Of a DNA stretch of 64,000 bases, positions 22,801-37,800 are shown piece after piece (positions within the stretch are counted from its first letter, which is position 1; the number at the start of each line of letters is the position of its first letter). Below the pieces are notes generated by a model, which was not told the DNA's origin, made no database searches, and worked only from the letters and a program-made list of their open reading frames with translations. The position numbers were made by a program, and so were the translations under genes. Source of the stretch: Nipponacmea schrenckii (taxonomy: Eukaryota > Mollusca > Gastropoda > Lottiidae); assembly GCA_030562195.1 (NCBI GenBank), contig JAUJPP010000012.1, positions 8,804,001 through 8,868,000 of the forward strand, in the 5' to 3' direction.

Positions 22801-25800
22801 ATCATCATCTCTTGGATCATATTCAAACAATGCTCGAACAAAAATCTACAATTTTCAATCAAACTTTTTGTTAAACTGATCCTCACCCTAATCAAGAAAA
22901 AATTCCACTCACACAAGAGGGTAAATGTGTGTGCCTGTACCTTTGTACCATTACTGAACCGCAATGTTAAATGTAAAATTCCTAATCGAAACTTGTACCT
23001 ATGCTTTCTACAAAGTTAAAACCTTTACTCCCTAATTAATTTAGGTTGCCTTGTGTGTGGACATTTTCCGTACCATATTTTCCAGAAGCCTTTTCTGTCA
23101 AAACAAAATATCTCCTAATTAACAATATAAATTGTTTTCATTTGGGAATTTTTATATCGTTTAAAAGATGAATTTTTTGTTTTGATATTTCGACCTTGTC
23201 TTGGTAAAAAAATAAATATCTTTGAAAACTGAAATGGATGCAGGTGCCAGGAGTGCATTATTAATACATCATATCTCTTTCATGTTTATCATTTAGTCAT
23301 ATAAACCACAAACATACTGATTTGACAGGATAGAAAACAATTGTTCTAGTTTGATGTAAAGAATTAAAAAAAACTGAAAAGGGCTGTTTTTGTAACCAAT
23401 ACAGATATTACATCTAGTCTTAACAGGCTTAGTAGACAGGCAATGCCAAGAAGTGTGTAATGAGGGAAATTTTGCCAGGACACCGACTAAACCTGTAAAA
23501 AAATACCAAGCTCATAAACTGTTATCAACTGAATTCAGGTTGAAAATGATCAGTTCCCAGGTACATGAATTATCCCAATCAGATTCTTCAAGGTACATCA
23601 GTAGTTGAAAATTAAGTTTTCTGTTTTATTTAAGATCCTGGCAGACATAAGGTCAACCTTCCCTTTTAGTTTCGTCATAAATATGGGAATGGAAAATTTG
23701 GTGATATTTCATTGACTTATACAAGGGAAGGATAAGAGGTTGGGTACTAATGTTACCTCACACAATGCTGATTTAATTCGCTGACTAGGGACAATCTTCA
23801 ATATAACACTGCCCCTGGTGTCTCTCTGTAAATTAAAATAGAATAATAAACTACAAATACAGACTGCTATAACTCTTACCTCCTTTTGGCCATGATTGCC
23901 GTCTAATTTTAATACTCCACTTTGTGACGGTAAAACTTTGAACGTCACTTGACCTCTTAAATTTTTCTACAATGAAAGCAAGTAGGCACTAGCACATTAA
24001 ATAGATTGACAAGAATCACAAGAGAAATACAAAAAAAGTACAATGATACAAAAATAATATCCAATAGAATCAAAAATCATATTTTACAAGCTGGGCAAAT
24101 AAAAAACAAGCAACATTTCAATAAAAAATAAGAAACATAGAAGTGGAAGATTATTTTCATCATGTACATATAATCATATCTGTAAGTTGATTTTAATCTC
24201 AAGAATATGCAGTGGTTGAAAAAGTCTGGAATTGTGTTGTTTCACAATTGTTTCTTAACTTGGCATAATTTATGAGACTTGAGTTCTATCAGTTATTGTT
24301 TCAGAACATCTTGATCTGACAAGATCAATGTTAAATGTTTTGAAGAATCTTCTGATTATTGTTTCTTCACTTACCAACATTTTTTGTAAAATTTCAACAG
24401 GTTGATTGTGTACACTAACACCATTGATGTCTTTTATTTCATCTCCAACATGTAATGTCCCTGTAAATATCACACAATCCAAAATAAATTCTTCTATGTA
24501 TAAGAGAGTTTCTAGCAACCTATTAACAGTAATATTGACTTAATTCATGTAAGAACTTGTTTTGTTTTTGAAAACAAAATTAACTTGTGTTCCAGGTGCG
24601 TAAGTAAAGATGTCATAAATGCCACTAGGTGTACTCTCTAGTTCTATGGTTTGATAATCATGCAGGATATTGTCAAATCGTATAACGGTTCTTATTTACC
24701 TTGTCTGTGAATCATACCACCATGCATAATTCGAGCCACAAAACATCTTCCTTCATCATTGACTTTTAATGTGATGCCCTAAAATACATCATTTGTGCAA
24801 CTGATAATACAATGAATAGTAAGGGTAGGATTGCCAGTTTGGATCATTATAAAACACCTTGCAGATACAGATTTAGAATGTCTTCTTCACCTGGCAATAG
24901 TCCAATCACAAACAGCTTATTTATTATTCTATGCTACTCATAATGCAGTTTGACAACCCCCTTCATTGTAAGCAAAGCAATATATATACCATTGGTTCTT
25001 CTGTATTTTTCTGGAACTGTACAAGTCTAACTCTGGTTACACTATCCCCTTCCTCCATTTCGAATGTATGACCGTTTGTCTCTGTCTCACCGTTTATATA
25101 TGGCTGACTGGAAGGGGGGGTAATTCTCACAGCATCCTCCCCATAAACTTCATGGCCTACAACATCATGGGTCTGTAACAGAGCCTGAAAATAAACAGGA
25201 AAGGTTTATGTATAATTGTTATGATTATAACAAAAAAGTTCAACATACATAAAACTTTTCAGAATGTGTAGTACACAATTTAGAAACTCAATATTTATTG
25301 TTCCCCAAACAATACTTTTCATTAGCTAAAATCACTTCCAATTCACTATAGCAATAGTCCATGAGAAGCCTGTAAAGTTTTTCTACTAGTTTGAACTGTC
25401 TATGTGAACCTTATCATTACCATAGATAGAACTAGAGTCCACACCTATCATGTGCCGTTGTGCGGTCACTGGAGGTCTACTTTGGGTTAAGGACAGTTGA
25501 CTTAATTGATGACCATTCCTTAAAAATGTTATTGTTTTGATTGTAATAACCAGAGGAATAAAGAAAACAATTAGCGCTTCATAAGTAAGACATACTTTAT
25601 GTTCTTAATTGATTTTTGATCAGTTGTAAGCATTATGAATAACATATTAGATCCAAAGATGACTATTGTTTGTTTACTATTGTAAATTTTGAATGATTAT
25701 CATTGTCACTGTCAGACATTACGTTGCTTCACAAATAACTAAGAAGATCGACAGGCTATTCAGAGAAAGTACTAGAATATCATATTAATATTACCATTTG

Positions 25801-28800
25801 AAGCTGTAATATACCCAACAGGGAAGTGAGCTAAATTGATATATTTGACAAAGCATCAAGGTTAACATAAGTATTTTCTGCAGTGATGGCCTATCTATTT
25901 GACTTTTCTTCTCTTAGTCTTACTTACAGTCACATTTTGATAAGGCCTCGGCCTAGATCTACTTGATTGAATGTATAAATAATTCTTTTTTTTTTTAAGG
26001 GCCTTTTTTGAAATTATTAGAGTTCAAACCCCTGAGCTCCTGAAAACACATGCAAATAGCCAATGGTTAACATAACATAGCTTTGAACCTATTAGGATTA
26101 TTTTGTAATGCTTATGTGGATTGATAAGAGTATTTCCTGCGATTTGATCTGCACTTTTCACATTATTAATCCTGCTTCGCAAGCTATGTTTAAAGTTTAA
26201 TTTTGTTGACTTGGATGGTATATACACTGTATTTTCTAGAATATTTATTGATTTGCATGTTTAAAGTTGCATTGGCATAGCTGTGTTCACCAGACATAGC
26301 CAATCTACATATCCTATAGAAAAAGATAAGTCTGATCTTTAAGTAATCTTGAAGAAATATTGAGAACCATTTCTATATTTCTTCTATTAATTGATGTTTT
26401 GAAGTGGCCATTATAAAAAAAAATTGGACATATCTTCTAATATTCAAATAACATCCAATATTATGTTATTGCAAATAATAGTTAGAATTCTCATGGATAT
26501 CTTTAAAAGATAAAAAAAAATTTTTTTCGTTTCAAGTTATTAGAAATAAAGCTTGGAGAATGAAATGGAGCAACAGTGATTCTTAACAAGTGTCTAATTG
26601 TCTTGATACAACTCATACTGATAAATTGCTTTTTACAACTGAATAACTTTTAGCACTAGGCTCTATTACTATAAGCGCCAAGTTTTCCTGACACAGACAT
26701 ACTTTTACATTGCTTCCAGCTATAATTATATTCTATATACAATAAATACTGTTATAAGTTCAGACTATATTAGTCCATTGGTTATTAACATCCATCACAC
26801 TCTAATAGTCAATAACTAACTGTCAAATCATTGTTTGACCACCAGGAAACTTCTTTTCTAAAGATGTCTGAAATTTAGTCTAGGCCATACAATAAAATTA
26901 AACATTTTTCTGATATATTGATCACTTCTATTAACATGTCATCTTTAATGTGATGGCATTTCCTTTCTACTCTTGTATTATCTCTTACAGAAACCTCCTG
27001 AAAACTCCATTTATTTTCAAGGAAGACTGGCTAATTACATGTAGCCTACAATTTTGTGACGAATTGACCAGAATTGTCAACATATTTGATAAAATCCAAC
27101 CCATATCTGACCACTGATAAATATTATAAATACCATCTATTAAATTACCAGCGAAACCAATTCTACAAACTCAATTATTCTCTCTTTGTAGTTTTAACCT
27201 TCCACTTCTAGTCTACCAGTGCAGTCTCAACGTGATAAAGTTAGTTTTGGCAGCGTAAAATCTAGAGTAGAGTTTATGATATTGATTTTATAGTATTAAA
27301 GGCCAATGGATTGAACTCTACATTGAACTCTTATAAAAGGATTTTAATAGAATGTTTCAACTTACAGAAAACCAGCGCTCTATACTTTAACTCAACATTC
27401 ACTTTATACGGAAAGATTCCATAATAATTCCTTCTTGATTGACAAATATTTCTTCCATTTCATTATTTTGACAAATCGACCCTTTTTCTGGTCTACTTTA
27501 AACAACATCACAATATTTGAAATAAATAACTGAAACTTTTAAGTTTTTCACACGATGAATTTCTTCCAAGGAACAGGTAATGTGAAAGTAATTGGTAATT
27601 TTCCCATTTTCATACAACTCTGTAAATTAAGTCGGCCTCTTATTCTCAACATACCAATTCCACTTATTTCATTTCATTCATTCTCATCTTATTCATTAGG
27701 GCACAAAGACTATTTACAATATTCTAGAATATTCAATAATGTGTTGATGGAATGAAAGATGAAGTTAAATGTCCCACTTCTCTGCACCTTCTGTGATTAC
27801 AAAGACGGGCAATGCTATGCTTTGTTCAATGATGGAATTGTTGTCAGGACAGCAGCATTACCCTACTCTTTTATCGATTTCCATTTGTCCAGGGATCTTT
27901 AACATGAGTCGACTTTAGCACAAGTAGTCTTGGTTTACAGTCCCACCTATATGACCTGCACCACTGACAAAGGGAAACCTGAAGGCATTATCTCTGCATT
28001 TGCCAGGATTGCACTGGACTAGGGCCAGGCAATAGTGTTGATGGAATTGTGAGAAGCTTGGCTATGTTAACAAAAAGTTAATTGCTGTGACATTTTTGTC
28101 TGACGTTATATGGGCTGGTATCACATCCAAGGAAAGAGTTAGGATAGATTTTTCCGGCTATAAGTTATAACTAATGAGAGCTCATTTAAGATTATTCTTC
28201 CAAGATTCTAAAAGATGTAGTGAAGTATATAAGTATGTTCTAGTTCAACATTAATGGTACCTTCTGTCGCTATATCAGCTCAATATGTTTCTGTCAAGAT
28301 AAAATCTATACCAATCCTTTACAGTCATCAATAATCAAAGGCTTATAACTTCTTACTTACTTGATCTTATTAAATTCTACTCACTTCCTATAACATATTA
28401 TACCTTATCTGTCCCTGCATAAACTCTCTGATTTCAACACTAAACTGTTATATTTGTAATTGAAGTAAAAGGATTTGAGTTTTCTACAGTAGCTTTCTCT
28501 TTTTCTCTGTATCCAGGTAGATGGGAATTCACTTGAGAAAAGATACTGGTTAGAATATGAGATAGATATGTTAATTTCTGATCAACAAACTGTGAAAAAC
28601 ACACAAACATTTACTTCAGTAAACTGTCACTTACAAATGTTTTTAATCTGAACATGGAAAACTGAATTTGATCAAGTACTTGGTTCTGTTCTAACTTTAG
28701 TTATTCAGTTTTATTGAAGAAAATTCTTCTGGGAATCAGACCTTCATTATCGCTTATTGACAATTTCTAACAAGTTCCATCCGCAAAAATAATCCACTTT

Positions 28801-31800
28801 GTTATGGTCAGGAAATTTAATAATTTGACTTCTGGTCAATTTCAGCTCGAATCCTCAAGTGACTGAGATTTGTATTTCCCCTCTGATAGTTGAGAATGAA
28901 GAGTCTATGGAATAATTACTTGGTACATCACTACTAGAAATACCAATAGCCAAAACTTTCTAGTCTCCACCTCTAGAAAAAATTTGTTAACTGACAGGTA
29001 CTCATATAGCATTGTATCCCCAATAAGGTATTTGACATTTCATTATAACATGGTATTAACATTGTTTGTGGGTGTGGATACAAGATTAATGGTATTTCTA
29101 TCAGAAAAATCCGATAGAGGTTAATATGAAACAGCAACAGTAGGGGGAAGGGGTGAAGGTTGTGTAAACAAGAGACCATTTGAAAAGAGAAGAATATATT
29201 TTAACATCTAGCTAATAAACATTCCCTAAATTCTATATATTCCATTTTGTTTACGTTCTAGAACAAAGCATTGATTTGATTGTCTGAATTGTTTAAAAAT
29301 GTGATGGGGCCAATTTTTCATTTCTACAGCGGTGAGTGTAAAATTTTGAATTCCCGAACTCCGAATTGTTTCAATAGAATCAGAAAAGACTAAAAATCAA
29401 AAGTTCCTGCCATAGATCGTGCACAATTTCAGGATCAAACATATACATAAAAGAACGACACATCAAAGTATCTCCTTTCTGCACAGCAGTTCTATTTTTA
29501 GTGAGCAAATTCATAAATAATGTTGTTTATTACTTGAAGTGATTTAATTGTTAATAAGTATAATTCTTATTAGTCAATGAAATCTTTGTGGTCTATAGTG
29601 TTTTCAGTTAAGATCGCTAAAATTGAGTTTTCGGAGTATGATTTAGCTGTTAATTTTTACCTGAATTTTATACATGTAGGCCTGCCATTTCTTTTGTGCA
29701 ATAGTTTGGAAAATACATGTATGAGTACATATTTGCTTTTATTAAAAACAACATTTATAATAAATGAAAGAAACTTAAATCCTATATCTGAAACAAATAT
29801 TGTATTGTCAGGTATTCAGGGGGTAAATAATTCATTGAAAAATTTTTTATTTACAATGATTATAAAATTCATCCATTTGGTGACAATTTTCATATTAAGT
29901 AATTTATTCTATCTTGAAAAGTTTTGAAGTTATATAGCAATTCAAAGACAACATATAGTTTGTTGATGTTTAAAACTAGGACAATTTAAACAGAAAAAGT
30001 AAATAATGAGATTACAAATATCAAAGAAGTAGATCATTAAAGTTTTAAAGCAATAACTTCAATATAGTGTTTTATAGAATAGAAATGAAACAACAGTGTA
30101 CATGTACCTGTACCAAGTACATGCATTAATCAAGAATGAATTTTATAATATTATATAAAGTTTTCCAGATTTCTAAACCATTTCACCAAGCAAGAAAGAG
30201 GATGCAAAAATAAAATTTCTTTTATCTTTTAATTTTAGAATTAAATTCATACATTTCACAACCTCATTGACCAAAACTAATAGACAATAAATTAGAGGTT
30301 TAATACATGCAAATATGTATTGGTACCTGTAGAGCATCCAGAAAACTATGAACAACTTAATAAACACATTCAAATGGATTTGTATCAACATTGGGAAGAA
30401 TTGGCATTAAAAATATAAACTATTTACTATTTAGATAGTATAATCTATTAGTTGCCAACAACATTGAAAAGATAAGACTTACTATTTAAAAAGTCATCAT
30501 TCCTTGAGAAGTACAGATACTAGTAATAGATTTTATATTAAATGTCAATAGCCATTGTCAACTCAATATCATATTTTTACTGCTTAAAAAATCATTATGT
30601 CTTCAATGTAAATAAAGCACAGCTGGTAGACAACTGCCATATGCTGCCTTCACACAAGCCACCAATTGGTCTTTGAGTAGAGAATTATGAATTTTTAGCT
30701 TTAAATATGAATATGCATACAAATATTACAATCTGACACTAACTACTTCATCGCAATCAAAAGTAAATTTATCTCTGATTCATATTGGTGCCATTATTTT
30801 CCATGAGTACATTTACTGTTATCTTTGACTCACCATGACACCATTAACTCATTTAGATTATTGAGGCAGAAAAAAATGAAAAACTAATAATGATTTCAAA
30901 TTTTACAATCTGACACTACCATCTCTGCTTCATATAGTTACCATTTCCATAAGCAAAAAGTTTAAATCACTATGCATAACTAACGAGAGCTCACTTACTT
31001 TGCTCAGATGCCATTATTCTAATATTGGAAAGTTAAGCCCTACCAACTGCATTGTGTATCAAACCATGTTTCAGACAGCATGAAGAAGCTCTAGTCCATT
31101 GACTTTTTACACAAACCAAAAGAATAAATTGGTATAATGCATAAATATTTTATATGTTGGAACAAAGGAAAGAGCTAAAATAAATACTCAAATGTTTGGA
31201 CAATCATAGCAATGTGTATATAATATTATTTATCCCTAGTGTTCCTGGTTGTATTTAATATTATGTGTTGTTAATTGGATTCACAGTCAATCAAGGTTAG
31301 ATTTTCACCACATATTAACATAAGCCTTCTTTAACCTGAATCTGTCAACTTTTTTAAATGTACAAGTAGAATGCAGACAAATTATACAATCAAGATAGCA
31401 ATGCAATGCATTGAAATACGCCCAAATGGCAGCCATACTACAGATACATATGTTAAAGATTTTTCTACGTTTAACTATATATCTCGGTAAAAAGTATCCT
31501 ACAACACAAAAATCAGATCAGATCAACTTTAAGTCCCCAATAACCCACATGCCAAATATTTTAATGACACCATATCTAACAAACGTTACAGAAATAACAT
31601 GATGGCGATTAGCAGTAAGTCATGCTAGTTTACCAGGAAATTTATCGCAGGAATTATTAATTGATGCACGACTTTCACAAAAGGTTTGCTTCTATTATAA
31701 AAGATACATTCACAATTTCAAGCCGGTCGTCGGCAGATGTCAAGTGTTCTGAAGTTAAAACTAAATAAAACTTAGGTCTAATAAAACCAACGTTTACAAG

Positions 31801-34800
31801 CGATATCTAATTTAGGCTAAATAAATTCTAGTAAGATAAAACCTTTATTAGGCCTACCGGTATTTAAATATTTTGTCGATATGAGGATATGGCCCTCCAA
31901 CATAATGTAGGGTAGGACATCCATTTCAGAATTTGACCTACTTAATCAGAGATTTTCTTTGGAAAGTCAGTCGATAAGACTGTCGTCAAGATATTGATTC
32001 TCACTATTTTACATGTCATAATAACATTGTTTGACAAATGCACTGCATACTTTGATAATATAATAACACAAACACAAACCTTCGTGAAATATAAAAAGAA
32101 AGAAATTTAAGCTGTAGAAGTGACAAGATCGACATAATTTATTAAATTTTAGACTCGACAATCCAGTCCTTCTGATATCTATGTAATAGTAATTAGTCTG
32201 GGTGACAGAGACTACAATTCGCGGGTTTATTGAATTCACGCGTTCGGATTGGTTGTGACGTCAAAAAGGGGAGGTCTGTCGAATTGTCAATATGTCGGCT
32301 GGAAAATAAGTACAAGACTGTTACCCTGAAGTTTTATACTATATCTCGACCAAAAATTGTCCGATCAGCACCAAAATCAATAGGGATCCTCTTTGTTATG
32401 TTATTAACCCATATAACAAAAATCAAAAAGATCCATTGTGAATTGTAGACTGTAGAGTGAGTACAAGAAAAATGTGAACAGACACACACACACACACACA
32501 CACAGACAGACAGACAGGGGTGATCACAATATACGACCAAAATACATTTTGGGCGTATAAAAATTCAAAATTTTTTTGTTATTAATAGATTGGGGACTGT
32601 TTATTGTCATTCCAGTATTAAATTCTTTTTGACCATAAGTTGTATTTTTTTAAATATAGACTAATTCAGGAGATTTATTTTCAAAAGTGATTGAGATGCT
32701 TAAATGATGTTTGAAGAACTGTTTAGCACACTTGAATATACAATAGAACCTGCATTCAGAGACCATTTCCTTTTGCCATTTTTGAAATCATAGGATCTTA
32801 CTTTTACTCATACATGTATCCGACGGGATACTCTATTTTGTCGTATTTTATTTTCTATTAGATACCAAAGTTCTCACAGTTATTATCGTTTTCAAAGTCA
32901 AAATTCTCTACCTTAAATCAATAAGATATCCTTCTTTACTTGCATTTTAATTGCCCAGTAACACGCTTTATTCCATTTTCACCTGATTAATATGTTTTTA
33001 TAACAACATCCGGAATACCCTACTTTCGCTTTCTGATCAAATTTACGGTAGTCTAAATTTTACCAAAAACAAAATATTGAAGCCTTTACAGTATTTTATA
33101 ATAATTGTCAATACGATGATATCTTTCAATATTAATCAGCAACAAGCTATAAAATTAATCTGTAGAAGATTATCTAATTACCGATTAGCGATAATCTCAT
33201 TGAATATCACCGACGCGTGAACGTGATTTTTGTTATGGGAGATAATCAAAAGTGTCATGGTCGCTTAATTGAGTTATTTTAATCAATTGGGAGTATAAAT
33301 ACATGGCCGCTGGTCGTGTAATGAAGGTGGCCGCTTATTAGTCGATAATTACATTGAAAACTCGTAGGGGGGAATTTATTGTGGTCGCTTATTGAAGGTG
33401 GGCTCAGGCCTCGAATTTTGACGCGAACGAAACGATCGTTCGCGTGTCGGTTACGCAAAGTCTAAATGGGCAGAACGAAAAATCGGTTACGTGAACTTTT
33501 GCCGTATAACGATAACAGTAAAACTGTCTCAAATCAGTTTTCAATCGGTAAAACTCATCGTGAAGGTGGCAGGATGTTAAACTATTTCATTTTCAATAAG
33601 CTACTAATAAAAATTCCACATTGTTTTATGGCAGTAGTATTATCTAACACGGGATCATCGCGTGAACCAATCTTAGGAAGAAAAATTTATTATCCTCATT
33701 CCCGGCCAATGTTAGGCCATGCATATGATTAATATTGTTTCTTTGTTATTGTAGTGGGGCCTATGTAATGTAACTTTCATCTCTATTTGATCGTTTTCTA
33801 TAGATTTAATTGATTTTATTGTTTCAATGACGTTTTGGTTTTACTCTCACTTATTAAATTCAACAAACAATAGCTACTAAATAAATGTTACCTGTCAAGT
33901 TACATATCAGCTAGTTGTGATTTTCCGGCGTAACTAAACATTTATTAACTATTAGCCTAGAGTCGATCTTGTACTGTTGCCAGGGAATCGGCCAGTTCAG
34001 TCACCTGTTAGAAAATGGCACAGCCAAATCGTAAACCAGAAAGCGTCACTGTTAAGACTTTCAATAAATGGTCATTCAATAAAGATTTTAAAATTGTTGA
34101 AATCGGCGATGATGGAAATATTGAAAAACTGGAATGTAAAGTTTGTTCGACACACCTCTCAGATATCAGAAAAGAAGCCAACAGACGTGGGATCAAGGGG
34201 GCAGTCATGTCCGGAATACAGAATTATGCCGATGGTATAAGTTGTGTTCACAAAGGAAATATCTTGCGCCATATCAAATCAGATACTACGAATATCAACA
34301 ACTACCTAGTTTGCGATATCAGCAATTGCTGGAAGCGAACGTTAACTCGCCATTTACCTACCTACCATACACCACTAAACGATGTAACCGATTCACGTAA
34401 CCGATCGGTTTCGTGAACGTTTGAGTCCAAACCGAACTATCGATTACGTGATGAAAATTACCAACAATTATTTTTCGTTTATGCTGGAGGAGCAAATTTC
34501 GAGGCCTGTGGGCTCTTAATAAAGGTGGTCGTATGAGCAGGATATACTGTATATATGATTTACCTTCACACTCTGTGTACACTATTTACTCTAAACCAAT
34601 TTAACTAATGGACATCAGATATTTTCTACAAATTGTAATCAACTCCTTCTATTTAAGGGAATACATGTACCTTAACATACAGATGCCACTTACCAACTGG
34701 AATAATAAGACAACTGACCTTGAGTATAAATTGTATAGTACCATAAAATAATGCCTATTATTGATATTAATACAAGAAATGAATGTTTATTAGTTACAAC

Positions 34801-37800
34801 CTCTGTATCTGACAAGATGAATAGTGCATTGACAGTCAATATTTGTACTGGCATTACATAGCAAATACTGATGATCTTTCATGAATATTTACTGTTTGTT
34901 TATTTGAATAAATGTAATATATACCTCAACAACAGCTATTTGTGTGAGAGAAGACAACTATTATTTACTGTTATAAATCACAGATTTTAATTAAGTTGGT
35001 TAACTTATATCTATAAATTATCAATATAACTTATATTCTATTCATTTCCATGTTAATTACAATACAACTTTACCATAACATCACTAAAATGATGCTGAAA
35101 TTCTGTCACAAAAGGAATCAGTCAATAATGCATATAAATTTGAATGAACTTTCTCCTGGAATATCTTTATTAGGGAATATAATTGAATTTTGGGACTCAG
35201 ACAACATTTCATTCCCAGCAGACAATTCAACGACCTTCCGAATCACTTGGATGATTGAAGTTATGATATCTTTAGTTTAAATACGATCAAACGCAGACAA
35301 ATTCTGTCAGTTATATTATTTAGGATTCAAAAAGAAAACAAACTGGTAAGTGAGTCAGACATAATGGGGCTTTTCTAGAATATGAAATGTTAAAAAACCC
35401 AAGAAATTCCGTAATCAAATCACCATAGACCAATCAGTTTGATTATATTATTGGCCAACTGCCAAAACCTCTCCTATACACTAAGGGTGTTATTTCTCAC
35501 TGTCATGCAAATTCTTGAAAAACAAACTTTTCATGTCTGCAGTTGTATGCTTACTGAACAAACTTTGTTACATAGTCTACAAACTCACAATAGTAATCAA
35601 AAGAGAAATGAATTTAAGACATCAAAATTGTTATTATGTAGATTTTCGCAAAATTATCTAAAAGATAAAAAAAATTGCTTTACGTAAACTTCCGCATATT
35701 TAGTGTAAAAAAATTTGTGGAAGTAATCTGCTGAATATGAGAAATATTAGCATTTTCAGGATTTAACATAATAAATCAGGTATTTATCAAAAAGAAGTCA
35801 GTAAATAAATATGTTAAATATCATAAAGAAGACACGAAAAAAATGAGCTAAATATCATTAAGACATGAAAAAAATGAGGTAAATATCACAAAGAGGACAC
35901 TTAATAAATAAGGGAATTATCATAAAGAAGACACTTAATAATCAGTTAAATATCATAAAGAAGACACAAAAAAAATAAGTTAAATATCATAAAGAAGACA
36001 CAAAATAAATGAGGTAAATATTGCAAAGAAGACAATTAATAATAATTTAAATATCATAAAGAAGACACGAAATAAATAAGGTAAATATCATAAAGAAGAC
36101 ACGAAATAAATAAGGTAAATATCACAAAGAAGACACGAAATAAATGAGGTAAATATCACAAAGAAGACACTTAATAATAAGTTAAATATCATAAAGAAGA
36201 CACGAAATAAATAAGGTAAATATCATAAAGAAGACACGAAATAAATGAGGTAAATATCGCAAAGAAGACACTAAATAGCAAAGTAAATTTAAAGAAGACA
36301 CAATATCTCTTACAATCAGTTAAAAATAATTAAACCACTTTGCTTCCATAGCAACATGTTACAGAAATATTCCAATATAAAGAGGGTTAATAATTTTGAG
36401 ATCCTAGATTTATAACAACTATCTTCAGTAAGCATCCTTACAACCCGTCAAATGTTGTAACATCCAAAAATTAAGCTTAAATGTTTGGCTACATAAGATG
36501 GGAGGAAAGAATGACATTGACATTTAAAAGATAATTAGTTAGATGGGGAGTTAAAGAGATATCAAGATTGGTTATAACAATCAATATTACTATTGCATCA
36601 TTAATGAAATAATAACTCCCAATAAGTTGCCAACATTTTCTAATGGAACATCAACTAATTAAACTAAGTGATGTCATCTCATATTTTACTCATGATTTTC
36701 AATCAAATAGATTGAGAAGAGGCCAAAATAAAAAGAGTGTGCATGGAGAAATATCATTAATTGCTATAGATTTTAAATTCTTCTGGTATTTGGTTGGATT
36801 GTAAAAGATTTATTTAATGGAATTACTCTATATTTATACTACTAATTAAGATTAGGAGAAATAAAAAATTCACAATACTTTTTTACATTTCTAAATATTA
36901 TTGGAATAATCAAAATGATTAATGCCAAATGATCCTCAGAGAGGAAAAATTTATCATTGAAATACCAAATTACTGTATGATCATATTCAATGCATAAATG
37001 TATAGGGAAGATGAAGTAGGGATATTACAAAACTGTCAGTATATCAGTGAAATGACATTAATGGGGTTTTTACTCTTCTTCACCTAATATATATCAGTGA
37101 AGCTATACATAAACTTTATATTCATGAAAGTTAAGGCTGCATTAGTTAACTTAAACATAGTAAGAAAAAGCTGATGACAATTTACCTAAAATAAAATACT
37201 AAAATTATTATCCATATAAAAAATTGCATAGTTATATCAAGTTCTACTACAGCTAGTAGACAGTGGATAAATTGACTATGTACTAATTAATTAGCCACTA
37301 TGTAACTAATTAATTATCTGACTTCCTCTTCTTAATTAATTCAAATAAACTATTCTAATTATCACTGTCTCTTAATTACAATCTTCAAGGACAGTATAGG
37401 GGAAGACTAGAGATCAAAAGGTCAACGCCATCAAAAATAAAATTCAATCCATAAATAACTGATGTGTATTTGAAATATAGAAGTAGAGGGCTGTATAAAG
37501 CATCCCTAAAATGCCGGAATGCCAAGTCTTATTAGTGAAGGCCTCCACAGAAAATACAAGTTTGAAGAGAGGACAATTCTTTTTCTACGTACATGAAACG
37601 AAATTTGAAGGTGTGGTGGGGTGGGTAAAGATAAGACCCATGGCAACCTAAAGAGATACCACTATACATACTAGGTATTATGTTAATAACGTACACAAGT
37701 TTCTTTAATTCAACCTGACATTAGAATCAGTCTGTGAACATTTTCAGATTTTAATATAAACATGGAATAAAAAGAGAAATGGTCCCCGGCCTTCTTTTGT

